Part shown: positions 47,904 to 60,294 of the stretch, piece after piece
How the letters are laid out: each line of letters begins with the position of its first letter
Numbering within the stretch: the stretch's first letter is position 1
Assembly: GCA_000507305.1 (NCBI GenBank)
Contig: DF241194.1
Coordinates: 1-64,000 of the forward strand
Length of the DNA stretch: 64,000 nt
Source: Breviolum minutum Mf 1.05b.01
Taxonomy: Eukaryota; Sar; Dinophyceae; Suessiales; Symbiodiniaceae
Direction: 5' to 3'
Made by a program: the position numbers and the translations under genes
Notes under the pieces: generated by a model
Told to the model about the DNA's origin: nothing
Databases searched by the model: none
What the model saw: only the letters and a program-made list of their open reading frames with translations

Positions 47904-50900
47904 GAAACATAAACATGTAGGCAATGGTTGGTTCAATCTTGTACACTGCGTCCAGTCAATGGTTGATGAGATGAACAAGGACCAGATGAAACCACATACG
48001 AGGAACCATGAATTGCCATGTCCATTTGCTTGTCATTCCACTATTCAGTGTATATATATAATTATATATACATGTGCACAATTCATCAACGTTGATTGTA
48101 AATGTATGTATGTAAATGCTGTAACATTTTGTAGCTCGAAACTCGAGAAGCCAGAAGGGCGGTCTTTTGGGTGGGTCAACACTGCTGTTGTATGTAGCTG
48201 ACCTCTTTTTCAGTATCCTAAAGCAGGTGAGGAAGCAAAAAAAAAGGCTCACGGCTTATGACCATAGCGTCCGTTGTTGTTGAAAGGGTGTCCAGGGTGT
48301 CCCACCCATTGTGTAACGGTAAGGAACAAAAGACAAAGTCTCCAAAGTATGACAAATTTTTGCATCTTGTGTGGTAAACAGTCAGCCGTGCGAGGCCGCT
48401 GTTTTCCTCAGTTTGTTTGTTGCTCCTGCTGCTAGTGCTCCAATGGAGCAGGATTCAGAAAAGAGAGAAGATTTAGAGAACCGCTCTGGGACACAAAAGA
48501 ATACGGTGGAGAAGATAAGGAAACCATAGCTGAAACAGTAAGGTTTAATCAAAATGAGGCATCCTGTAGAACAAAGCCCCCTCACTGCCGCTGCTGCTGG
48601 GTTACGCTCCTCCTGCCTCTTATTCCTCTTGCCGCTGCAGAACCATGCTGGTTGCTACTGCTGCATCCTTCTCGTCCTGCGCCCTCACTACTTGCTGCTG
48701 CTGCGGCTGCTATCTGCTGCCGCCTCCTGCTCTTTTGTTTTTTCAACCGAAAATGAATTTAAAAACAGCTGTCCACAACACATCCAAGAAGCCTATGAAT
48801 CCTCACGTCCGCAGAGGCAGTGTGCTCCACCCGACTAAAGAAAACACCGGTGGACTCTGAGTTGTTGACTCGCTGAGCGCCAAGTGGGCGGCGGATCCAG
48901 CAAAAACATTCAAAAAGCTCTTGAAATCTCTACATTCCTACAACTCGCTGTGGGCTACGTTGGCTGCCTACTTGCGCTTTTGCGTTCAGTCATGATCCAA
49001 TTGGACGTTTATTGAACCCTTTGCCTGATGAGTCATTCAAAAAGAAACGAATGTTGAATGAATGCAATGAAGAATCCAGGCAGCATGTGTGCTTCGGAAC
49101 TTGGAAGATAATATTATTTTGTAGAAGCCGGCCTTTTGGCACTAGCGTCAGCAATTGTGCTGAGACTTCACAGGTGTCCTAAGTCACTAATTTGAGACAA
49201 TCTGACAATTTACAGAGACCGACCCAGGTGAACTCAGCGACTGGTTCTGCGTGTGAACTATAGAATGATTTCACTTCTCGCAGGAGTCAATTTGTTCTTT
49301 CATTATTTTTTGCAGGGAAACAGCCATTTAGTATACATTTTACTACTATACATTGATATTTTATAGATCGGTGATACACAGTATGTGCTCAACATTTAAT
49401 GTCCAACTCGACATTGCTAGTACATATAGTAGACCAATGGTGTACCTGGATTTTGAGAGGCCTTCTAAACGTCCAAAATGCCCGGAGCATTGCCCAAATT
49501 TTCTCGAACAGCAACTACGGTCAGCCGTGCTTTTTGCGTTCCGGCGGGCACAAATCAAGGTGTTTGAGACGTCACAGCCAATATGCAACAAGTTGATCAA
49601 AATTGCATCAATTTTTGTGTCCCGAACTGCAGAGCACAGCTACTGTGAGATGTTTCATTCCGAAAGCCATTCCCTCGAGCTTCCCTGTTGGACACAGGCA
49701 ATGTGTGTTTACACACAATTTCAGACAGTTTTTTTTCGAAGTATGAACCATGGACCTTAATATTTGGAAACAACTTTTCTTCGAGCTTTGCTAGGCCTAG
49801 ATTTGGTCGGGGGTCAATCAAGCTCCACGTTCGCTTCGGGAGTGCTTTCTGCGTTGGGCCCTTGAACGGCTCATCGCTCGTGTAGCTTCGCGCTTTGCGC
49901 TTGGTGCGCTTCGACCCGAAAATGACCGAGTTGCCTTGATGCTCCAGAGATACTCCTTGATAGAAGCATGTCCTCTCAGCAATTTGTAACGACGTCACCA
50001 ACGTCACACGAAAGAATGGTCTTGTAGGGAGATCCTCCCAAAATGGCTTCTGGAGTCGAATTTACTTTGAGTATCTTTGAGTAGGTACTTACTACCCAGA
50101 CTTCCGTTTAGTAGCTGTCAAAGGTTTCCTTCCCAGTCAAGAAATGAGCAAACAGACGTGTTTCGGGCCTGCCAAGCAGGAGGTGGTGCTTTTTGACACA
50201 GTACGTTTCAAGAAGCAACAAGGGGTTGATTAAGCAGATTAAGCAATCATTGTTATATCCGTCCTGATCCCTTTCGTACTTGCTTGGGACGGTCTTGTTC
50301 TTGTTCTTCTTCTCGTTATTGTTCTAGGTCTTCTTCTTCTTCTTCTTCTTCTTGTTGTTGTTGTTGTTGTTGTTGTTGTTCTTGCAATCTTTTGATGGAT
50401 CTCAACCTTCCTCCTCCTTTGTTTCTGTCGTGGTCGTCCATCGCATCTCTGTGCCTGCCGATTTCTTGCCTCCCTTTCTGTGTTTGCTTGGCCCCTAAGA
50501 TTCTTTGCCCAATTGGCACAACATTTGCCCTAAATGGCACAACTTTCCTGGCTACTTGCCGACACAAGCATTCATTGACCTTATATGATATGGATTGATA
50601 TGGTACATCCGGCGAACAGCTGGTGTCTCCAGTCGATTCATACAGCTATGAGACTCTATAAGATGGACTTGCCATTACGAAGAAACAACTTGGAACCAGG
50701 TAACGTCCACGTCGGTGTCTTTGACCAAAGCACAGCAGGCCGTGGTAGATTTGGTTCTGTGACTCGGACGCAAACGCGGTCCGCTTTCGCAAACCTCAGT
50801 CAACAGATGCTTGTGATGCAATTGTGATCAAACAGGCAGCGATGAATTGATACGATCTGAGGCGCGGGCGGAGCGTCTTCCTCACAGGCTGGACAACTTA

Positions 50901-53900
50901 TAGGTAGTGCACGGCTGTCCAGAATGAACATGACTGGCACCACAGGGTTCAAAGCTTTAGCTTCAGAGAACGCGTTTTTTTTTGCTTCTTTTCTGCCGGC
51001 GATGAGTTTCAACCATAAAGCTGATTTTACATGATTTTACTGTAAAATTTGGAGTCACAACCAGTTTCTTTTGCCCAGGCACTGCCAGGGCGAGTCTCAC
51101 CCATGACACAACATATGACATGACATTATGACTACTTCATTGTATTAGATAGGATATAGCAGCACAAGCCTTGATGTGGCTACCCTCCAGGAAAGAGTCC
51201 ATATCCCACCTTTGGAAAAGGAAAATCATCAACTCAAAAGTGCCTTTTGCAGGGGATAGCACGGTCATGTTCGGCGGGATATGTTCCGGTGCAATGTAAA
51301 GCATAGCAGGTTGAACCAGCACCCCTGCCACTGTATGCTCTGAAGTCAAATTATGTATTTGGATATAAAAGGGACTGTCCAAATACCGTAAACTCTAAAA
51401 CTCTCTTATGTGCTTTAGAACCCTCTCATCTACTCTAAAGGCACTCTAAAACACCCTAATCGCCGCTCTAAAACACTCTTGATCAACTCCAAAACAATGT
51501 AAGCTTCCATTTTGGTGACTTATTTTATCTAGATCCTTACTATAAGATTTGCGCAGTGTTCAGAGCTCTTTAGATCTTTACTCTAAGATTTTGGAGGGTT
51601 TTAGAGCATTTCGAGACAGCCTCTTTCATATTCAGAGAATTAAAGCTGAGCATGTGGTGGCAGGGGTGCTCGTGCTATGAGTATAGCGATATGCAATTTT
51701 TCAACGATTCCGGTCAAGATTGATTCAAAGGGACAAATTGACAGTTTCATCAACAAGTGCATGGTTTCAATATAGCTTGTCTTAGGACATGGCACGAGCC
51801 GTTCTTTGTTCAGTTTCTTGTTTTACTTGTGGTCACTTGCACCAAGATGTGGGTAGGATTCGTTGTCGCATATTCCAGAGCTTAGCCAGTGGAACAAGAT
51901 GGAAGCACAAAACAGCCATTGCAATCTTGCTCCAGGTGCTGCTGGCACGGGGTCTGGCATGCCATGTTTTGTGCAGCGACATGCACCGGACAATCTGGAA
52001 ATTTGACTGGACTCTGGCAGCCGAGCTCCGCAGCCAGGAAGTCGGTGGTATTGCAAGAACTGAATCGCCAAGCAAAGCGTCAAGTTGCACTCACTGCAGC
52101 AACAGGGGTTGCGGTGCGCTGGGGGTTTGGGATGTTTCCTGATGGCGGTGTGCGTTGATACACAACTGCCAGTTACGATTTCTGTTTGCAAGTGAAGCCT
52201 CTGGGATTGAGCATTGACTTTGAAGCTGCAAGTGCCAGGAAGTTTTGGATCTGGCTAATGCACATTTTTGAAACTAGTTGCCCTTGTCTTATTCAACCAC
52301 ATCGCTGATTGCCAAGCTGTAGGCGCTGCTTATTGGCGGGGAGACAACACATTCGTGGTCCGGCTTGGGGCAGGCAGTCCCTGCTTTCCTGAATTCGTAT
52401 TCATAGTCAAAGAGGAAGTCACATTGACAGGCATGCTGGTTTTGCAAAGGCTGTATTTAATGTCAAAAACGGTCAGGAAAGGCAAGTCGCAGAAAACTGT
52501 TCATCAATTCCCCTGCATTTTGCTGCACCCGTTCTGCCTTTCCCAAGGCTCGATAAGTGAATCTAACCGTGTTTGATCGGGTAATCCCTTGGTCGGCATG
52601 CCTCTCTCCAGGCCAAAGGTACATCTGCTGAATTGGTGGAACGGGTGCGAATGGTCCCTCGTCGAGCTCACCATTTCACAAGATTTCACAAGTACAATTT
52701 TCAATTGTATTTAATGAATGGAGTTCTTGATGAGTCAACAATTTGGTCAACATAATTGGTCAACGCTTCTATGTTATAAGCTACATGATGTTTCACCCTT
52801 TCAATTCAGTAAAGGAACCCCCTCAAAATGCAAAATTGACCCTGCTTGAATTGATAGTTTTAAACGAATCCAAGGATGCTGCTGCTTGTAATCGATGGCT
52901 TGCAGCACGACTCCTTGTCATCGATGAGGTGCAGATGCAGGATAGGTACTTTCCACCTGGAAAGGATCGATGGCTCAACTCCCATGTATTGGTTTATCAT
53001 ATCCCCTTACAAATCGCCACCTTTTTGGGGGTGGATAACCATCTACTTTCCAGATAGTGTATTTTTTCACATATTTTTGTTGAGCATCTGGGAGAATCCA
53101 TCTCATGTTCAGGCCAATAAGACTTCTGTGTGTTGTTTGCATCATGTTGAATGGAGTCAAAGAATCCCAAACGTTTCTCACCTAATGGCTAATTGGTCCT
53201 TTGTAAATTGGAATTTCCGAACCATTTACCCAACCACCAATCCATTTTAGGAGTTTGTTGAAGCCCAAAATCATCCAAAGAGCTTGGAGGTCTCCATGAT
53301 CTCAGCGCACTTGTTGGACACCTTGGACCAATGTGGCCGCGTGTGTCGCGGCGTCCCCACAGTGCCCTTTGGCAACTTGCCAGTGTTGCTTTGCTGGAAA
53401 CTCAGAAATCATACGAGGTCAGCAAACAATATTGTTATATTATCAAATGTACATGAATTTGCTTCATGGGAAGTTAGTGGACTGCGGCAATTTTCTAAGT
53501 TTCCTAATTTGCCTATCAGGTGGAGATTTTCATCAACTTCCTCCAGTTGCTATGGATGGTTGGGCTTTCCAAGCAAAGGCCGTTGAAGTCCTTTTTGAAT
53601 AGTCATGCCGTGCAACAAGAAACGGTTTTGCACAGGGCCATTGCATGATACTGATGTATTGTATCTTGCCTGCGACCACCGATGTTGTAAGTTGTAACAA
53701 GATGTAACAAGCATTGGCCAGTTTGAAAACCTGCGGATTTGATTGGCAGGTCTGGAAGGAAGCTATCAGCGTTTCCTTGGAACTGACAGAGGTTTGGCGA
53801 GCTATCGAGCTGTTGCAGAAATCAATGAGTGATGATATGAATTGGAAAAACAGTACAGTACAGGTACAAACTTGTGCAAACATTGGTATACTGTAATGCA

Positions 53901-56900
53901 AAAAAACATCTCAAAGTCTTAAAGCCACATAATTTGTTTGGAAGTGCAGCCGAATCTCAGCAATGTAAGTCATGTTTGTTAGATATTGACATTCTGCACC
54001 TTGGATCTGCAAACGATGTGGACACGTGCCTCCACACTTCTTCACATTAAGTGGTCCCCCTCCCCCCGCATCCGCATCGCACAGCTCTGCAGCTACTATA
54101 CACTTTCCAGAAAAGCACAGAAAGAACAACAAGCGGCGCAAGAAAAACCATAGCAGAAGCATGCATACAATCATCGAGCACAGAAACACCCACATTTGTC
54201 CACATCGAATTGGTTTACAATAACACGGTTTGGCGTTCATTCACATGAAATGACTAATTTAGTCTTTTTCAGGGAGAGTATTTTTCTTTCGGTGGCTGCT
54301 GTTGCAGAGACTTGCAGCATCCTGACCTAAAGATGTCTCAGGTAAAAGACGACCCAAATCCACTCAGAAGTGCTATTGTAGTGCTTATTGTACGAATTTT
54401 CCACTCAGAAGTCTGGAGAGGAGGGTTTTTAGGCTTCGATCTTCAGACACACCGACAATGCACACCTAGATGTACTTGTAGGATACAAAGGACGGCATTA
54501 CATCAAGATTGGATCACACCATACCATTCTATGCTATATTAGATGTCGTCAGTATGTAATAAGATACAATGAGATGCAAGCAAACCGCGGGTTTTGCATT
54601 TGATTGCATTTGAAAATATCATTCATACCATGGCTATATTATTTTGTTGCATGTTGTTGTATACAAACAGTCATCACGTAATATGATATACGATTGTGTT
54701 GTCTTGGGTATTACCACGATGTAATTAATTGCATACATATTTGTTGATGTCATTATGAGCATATAATATAATATAGATATGATAATCCCATCTCTTGGAT
54801 TATACTGTGAGCTAAATTATTGCCATGCAAATATCATATCGAATCATATCAATCAAATCATATCACATATTTCATTGTATCCGTTCATATCATTCTAGAA
54901 TCACGTTCTTGTCATATCATCAACTTGCAGCATATTTGGTTGCACTAGATTTTGCATGTAATTATTTGATACTAATTTACTTCCTATGCATATATTTTCA
55001 AAGTAGCTACAGTCTGTGAAGTGCAGATATAATACGATTCCATGATTCAAGAACGAGCGTTCTGTTTTTTGTCCAGTATTTCTGGAATATTTGGTATTTC
55101 TATACAGTACACTATATTATGTATAGATCATGATGAGTTACAACATTTATGTTGCAGGCCATCAACCCCATTGGTGCCAGGTTCTGCGGACTGACCCACA
55201 GGAGCGGCAGCTTGCCAAAGCCCTGCAAGAGGTGAGGTACCTTTTCTTGAAAGCTACAGGATGTTGTTTCGATCTGATAGTTGTGCACTTTTCCCCCTTT
55301 TTGATCAATCAATCTTAATTTGCAGATGTCAAGGTAGCACATGCTGTTCAGTTGCGTGTTTGCATCATGTCTATACGAAAGCGTTTGTAGGTTCGAGAAG
55401 GCCTTGTCTCTGACGGCTGCTGGCACTTTCTGCAGTCCTTGGTGAAGAAGCCAAGGTGCAAAACCCCGTTGAAACAGAAGTGTCTATGATACTGTTGATG
55501 GAAGAAATCCTGCACCAGTTGATAGGTAGTTTATCCGATTATTTTCAATGTTTTATTTATATATACATCCCAGGTAGTGCAGGATTTCTTCCATCAACAG
55601 TATGAGTTTGTATGAATGTCAAACAGTTTGTGGATGCCATGTTTCGTGAATTTGCAACAATTCAATACAGATGATGTTTGCTTGAACTGTCCTTCAGCCA
55701 GGAACTCTATATGAGTTTCATTGGGTATGTTTTCATCTTACTGACTAACAAAGGTAGAACAAGTGTGGTTGCCCAACACCACATCAGACTCAGTCATGTA
55801 GTTTACACATAGCTCATGGATTTTTAACAGATTTCCGGGTTTCTCAAAGTCCTTGGACTTAGCAGCGCTCTTCTCCACAAGGCCACAAAATCGGTGCCCT
55901 GTGGTGGTGGTACCAACCAATCGCCAGGCCAGGGATCAAAACGATTGGGTCAAAGGAGGTCACTGAAGTCATAAATAGGTTGGGGGGTTTGAGGTTACAC
56001 TGACTCCCATCCCCAATATGGACAAACAGTAAGAAATCATGACAAATCTATACAGGTTTTGGTCACATGACGATGACTTTTATGAATTATCTGCCAATTT
56101 GTCCACATTGTACACTCAAATTTGATGGTTTTGCAGTCAGTGGATCTAGACAGAGGGACAGCCCTGTGGCTAAGCCAATGACCGCTCCTTCCGTGACATG
56201 TTTTTTAGGGATCTGTTTTGCTAGGCAGATGAGATAAACCGTGCAGCTTTGCAATCAGCCATGAAGACCAGCGGAGAGGCAGGAGGGATCTTAATTGAAG
56301 AATCATGGGGCAAATGCAGAAAGCGCATAAAGGGTGCGCTACCTGGAACAGTCCATCATGCTCCAAAAACTTGCATTGATGAACTCGGAGAATGGACGCT
56401 TGTGCTGAATGTGGCTTGAGCTTGTACTTGTAACTGCAAGCAATCGGATTGAAAGCAGCAATTTGCTTCTATACGAAATGGAGGTCGGCGCATGGATTTG
56501 CAAGATCAGACAAATTGAGTAAAACTGGAGATTCAATTCCTTCCAGTGACACGCCTTCAAATGCTGTCCTGCCAACGTGGTCCTTCAAAAATGAATGAAC
56601 GTGTCCTGAAGGGATGCACAAGACAGGATGTGCCACTATGTCCCATTTTCAACTTTCAGCAGAGGTGTCTGGCTGTACCCCTGGACTTCATGATGCTTGT
56701 GCCATTGGCGCCATGCAGGTGTATCGTTATGGTGCGCTGCACATCGGCGGTGGCAGAAGAAAGGAGGCGCTGAATGATTTGTCCATATCCATCATTTCGT
56801 TTTATGAACGGGTCTTGGCAGCGGGATGTAACGCGTATATGATGTTAACTATATGCCTGTAGCAATTCCTCATTTAATTTGGAAAGACCAGCTTTGGTCT

Positions 56901-59900
56901 CTTCTGAATGATCTGATATTACCAGATATTTTTCGTAGAGTATGCACGGACTTACTCACGGACTTGGCACAAAAGGATGGATAGATAGTGATGGATAGAT
57001 GGAGGGGTGGACTGATGGAAGAGTTTGCTTCGACAGCTAGGCTGATAAGAATCATAATTAGAACTAGCTATATTATCATCCAGCATCAGCCCACCCACGT
57101 TAGTTAGTTCATATGAAAATGATCTTATCATCCAGCAATCAAAGATCCAAATCACATCTTTGATAATAGTTCAATAGTTAGTTTGCATCCAGCATCATCC
57201 AGTTTGTCAATTTGTGGCTTTGAGGTGCCTGAGGAACTTTGCCTTTGCCAGGGAACTGTGGTGGTTTTGACATCCAGCATCAGGCCGGACAAAAATCCGT
57301 CGAATTCCCACAGTGCTCCTCAGTTCAGCCTTGGATTCCGCAGGGTGGGGCCCCCAAGGCGAGGTGAAATGGGCAAATGGCCTGCGCTTCTTGGCAACAA
57401 TTCAAAATCTCCACCAGGGTTTGGGTCAATCATCATCTTCATGATGTCATCATAAGACTATATAATATCCTAGATAGTCATAAATAATGTACATTATATG
57501 ATAAAACTTGATGGAATTTAGAATTTATATCTGTTTGTGATCTCATTTTATACGGACTTATCGTTTGTACAGTAACAGAAAAAAGTGATGTTGCGTAGTA
57601 CACAACATGCAGTCAAACTGCTAAAAGGTGATCAACTGGGAAAGCGGCACTTTCTTCAAGCAAATTTGTGTTGACTTGATTCCAAGAAAGGTACAACACA
57701 CCCCGATATCGCACACCCCAGGCAATCCCCCGTTCGCCAACTATGAAAAGAACCCCCTTTATGGCCTGTTGGTAAAGGTTGCTCGGGGTGAGTTCCAAAG
57801 GTGTGTTGAAACAACCTCAGATTGATGAGCGGCGCTTGAGGTTGCTGTGTTTCTGGCTTTGTGGAGCTGTGTGGTGCCCTGGAGTTTGGGAAGGGATGAT
57901 TACGAGGGCAGATTCCATGGCACATTGGTCCAGTTCATTGCATATGTATTATTCATTTATATATATATACGGTACATATATTATGTACGTATATTAACTT
58001 GATTCATTTGTTTTGGTCTTTGTCACTCCTTGTTTGTGATGTTGTTCTTCGTCGTCCTTTTCAGTTTAAATTTCTTTTTCTTGTCTTATGCATTGATACA
58101 TCATGCTATATATACTGCTGAAACTGGAACCTTAGGCCGCGGCGTGTGTGGATCCCAGTGTCCGACCGGGTTGTCTTCATGAAGCCATTTGAAAGAAGTA
58201 TATAGAACATCAATTAACATCTTACCATGGGAACCCACGTTTCCTTCATTTTTAGGGGTTATAACCCATATATTGGGGGTGTAAAACTTTCATTTTTCAT
58301 GGTTTTGAGGGTCCAAGAGCCGTAAACATTCTGCCAAAGACTGCATTTTGGCACCAGCAGAAACGGAGTATGATTTTTTTTCAGGTGTATGATCATCGAC
58401 ATCCTGACTTTGAAGCGATTCATGGTCTGAATCTTCGGCAGTTTTTACTTCGGCATGAGGGCAGGTTGCCCAAATTGCAGGCTCCAGGGCCACACGAGTG
58501 AAGATAGATGAAGATACGGCCGATGGACCAATTGTGTGTTGGGGGTGGACAAAAATTATTGTGATGCTAACACCCACAGATAATTGATATTTATATATAG
58601 TTATATATAATTATATATGATACGCAGATATACACTATATATTTTCCATATTATACAGCTACAAGTAGCACAAATATCACATCAGCTTGGAAGCCTTGTG
58701 TTTGGATTTGGTCGCATCGGAGGCCTTGCAGGATCCGAGTTCTGAGCGATCTGAGTATGTACTCTATCCAGTCGCTTGGAGATGGGTAGCGGTTGCAGCT
58801 GTCAGATGGAGTAGGTCCTGAGTTCAAACTGGAAAAGATTGCATTTTAAGTTGGAAAAGCAACCACTCTCCCATGTGCACCATTGTGAACCTACTTTGTT
58901 TATTATATAGTTTTTTTTCCACATGTAAACTACGCAATCATGTCCGTGTGTTGCTGCGACACACACAAAGGTTCACCTCGCAGATGGAGCTTCCACAGGA
59001 GAAGGCCCAAACTTCGCCTCCTGCATCGAGGTTGTCTTGTAACGAGAAGCTGTTGTGACATGCCTTGTGTTCACAAACGCATGTTACTATATTTCACTGC
59101 TCCAATTAAAGGAACAAGGTTCTGCAGCTTTTTCTTTCATAATATTGCATGACTATTGCTGTCCCTGATTATCACACCTCGTGCAATATTGTCTCCTTCT
59201 CAGACAATATTGTGACAATGGTTTCCCTGAAAATGGGAATGGACCTGCAAATAGTGAATTGGGCTTTATGTGTTTGTGGTCCATGATGTTTTCAGACCAT
59301 TCACCCTTCACGTAGTGAAAGGCGTCTCGTGGGCTTGTTGCCTGAAAGGAATATTATCAAAACAACATACTATCTGAAAAAACTGTTATTCCAAGATAGA
59401 AAACATATGTATGGGTAAACGTATATTCTCTATGTCTATGTTATATCATTAGAACAGATACGTTCTATCTTTTACCCATTCCAATCAAACAGGCCTGTTT
59501 CACTGCACCTTTGAGATCTGAAACATTACTGGAGTTTCACTCCAGGCCCTGGTGTGGTGCAATTGCCAATTCGACTAGGCAGAATCTGATTCCGGATGCA
59601 GGAACAACATGGAACAACACTTTCATATATTTTTGTCGTTTTGTTGCCTGGCAAATATGTGTTCATTATCTATCAAACTACTCAAACTACTATACTTTCG
59701 TGCGACAGTGATGTTAAGCAATCCATATTATCGGGAAACGTGGCCTCCAAAGTTCTATGTCCTATCAGTACAAGCTTGATTGCTCCAAAGGTCGAAATCT
59801 TAGAGGTATGAAGCAAACTGTTTTCAAGCGTTGGAACGGTTCGTTTAGCTTGGTTTGTCTGTTTTGGACGTGTTTGGTGTCTTCACCCTCATGTTTGATC

Positions 59901-60294
59901 TTAATTGATGTTTCGCCGGGAAGTGCAGCTGAGGCTATGATGTTTGCTAGCAGGGAAGTGATCCTGATGTTGGCACATCTTATCGTATCCTACATTCAAT
60001 GTCTACAGTCTACAGTACTCAGAGTTTTTTTAGCTACAGCTAAAAAGTCATTTGCAGATTTATAATATTTTATAATGATTTATACCCTAAAAGTCACAGC
60101 ATTGCAAAGTCCTGCATGCTTTTTTTTTGATCCATACTTCTCATCACCGCCACCCAATCCAGACTTGTCCAATGTCACCATGACCACCATCTAACAAGTT
60201 GGCAGGTTGGGCGTTGACAGCCCATAGGGCTCAGGGTGCATCTATGGATGAAGGAGCTGTGGCGCTCTTGCGAGGTCTCTTCTCCCCTGGGCAG
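46158..60294 (+). CDS. PIF1-type SF1 helicase, about 20 exons
   Basis: Likely start ATG at 46158 (MESPLMTPANESQQQGALEK). Exons: 46158-46298, 48227-48268, 48395-~48514, 50700-50758, a Walker-A exon ending at 51951, 52038-52110, 52323-52373, 52612-52653, 52875-52928, 53290-53392, 53520-53578, 53750-53800, 55181-55231, 55391-55479, 56225-~56290, 57225-~57280, 57628-~57787, 59546-59578 and 60206-60294. Motifs: Q-like VSLTKAQQAVVDLVL; I GAAGTG|KSVVLQEL across an intron; Ia QVALTAATGV, then ALLIGGETTHSWSGLGQ; II ARLLVIDE|VSMISAHLLDTL; III VLLCGDFHQLPPV; ELTEVWR; ALQE|VREGLVSDGCWHFLQSL; ADEINRAALQS; ELCLCQGTVVVLTSSI; LPIRLG|WALTAHRAQGAS. PIF1 enzymes unwind DNA 5'-3' in replication and telomere or mitochondrial DNA upkeep. 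No Rep or OTU domain is seen, so it is not Helitron-like. The final ALSR segment was not found; exons near 61.1 kb may supply it. Confidence 0.83.
46995..47342. repeat. Compound microsatellite: (GAT)n then 12-base (TTCTTGTTGTTG)n
   Basis: About 25 GAT triplets (46995-47069), a short TTGCTGATG transition, then roughly 20 copies of the 12-mer ttcttgttgttg running into the N gap. It lies in the first long intron of the PIF1-like gene. Confidence 0.92.
47343..47862. other. Assembly gap of 520 N
   Basis: The gap interrupts the TTG-rich microsatellite, which resumes as (TTG)n on the right side. Its true length is unknown. Confidence 0.98.
47863..47901. repeat. (TTG)n microsatellite right of the gap
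   Basis: Thirteen TTG triplets without the TTC interruptions seen on the left side, so array structure changes across the gap. Confidence 0.9.
49361..50007 (-). pseudogene. Possible minus-strand coding remnant in a PIF1 intron
   Basis: On the minus strand 50007-49597 stays open for 136 codons with protein-like residues, for example SKRTKRKARSYTSDEPFKGP, QKALPKRTWSLIDPRPNLGL and AKLEEKLFPNIKVHGSYFEK. A second minus frame at 49600-49361 (CARRNAKSTADRSCCSRKFG) may continue it after a frameshift. The plus strand is also open here (49353-49760). The block is richer in G+C than its surroundings and lies inside an intron of a plus-strand gene. This fits a decayed inserted gene or element. No family is recognised. 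Confidence 0.35.
50329..50382. repeat. (CTT)n/(GTT)n microsatellite
   Basis: About eight TTC triplets followed by nine TTG triplets, just upstream of the PIF1 Q-motif exon. Minus-strand poly-Glu/Gln frames here reflect composition. Confidence 0.85.
55489..55603. repeat. Introner-like element with perfect 27-base terminal inverted repeats
   Basis: The left arm at 55489-55515 begins atactgttgatggaagaaat and ends cctgcac. The right arm at 55577-55603 is its exact reverse complement. The 61-base centre is AT-rich. The left arm starts nine bases after the probable GT donor at 55480 in the PIF1 gene. The outer 14 bases are shared with the elements at 35918 and, less exactly, 9572. Confidence 0.85.

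Noticed and set aside
46792..48201. Three open frames of 335-401 codons across the N gap
   Set aside because: They consist of translated GAT/TTG/TTC repeats and unknown residues. No real protein features are present.
48395..48840. Ala/Leu/Cys-rich frames around 48550-48840 as one secreted or membrane protein
   Set aside because: Three frames are open over a CTG-rich stretch, and the composition explains the Leu and Ala runs. Only the part up to about 48514 fits the phase chain of the PIF1-like gene.
58207..58310. Possible further inverted-repeat element (ccatgggaaccc ... ttcatgg)
   Set aside because: The arms match over only about five bases. The resemblance to other elements is too weak to claim.
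50700..60294. PIF1-like helicase as part of a Helitron
   Set aside because: The gene is split by about 20 ordinary introns, and no Rep/HUH domain or Helitron ends were seen. A host gene is the better reading.
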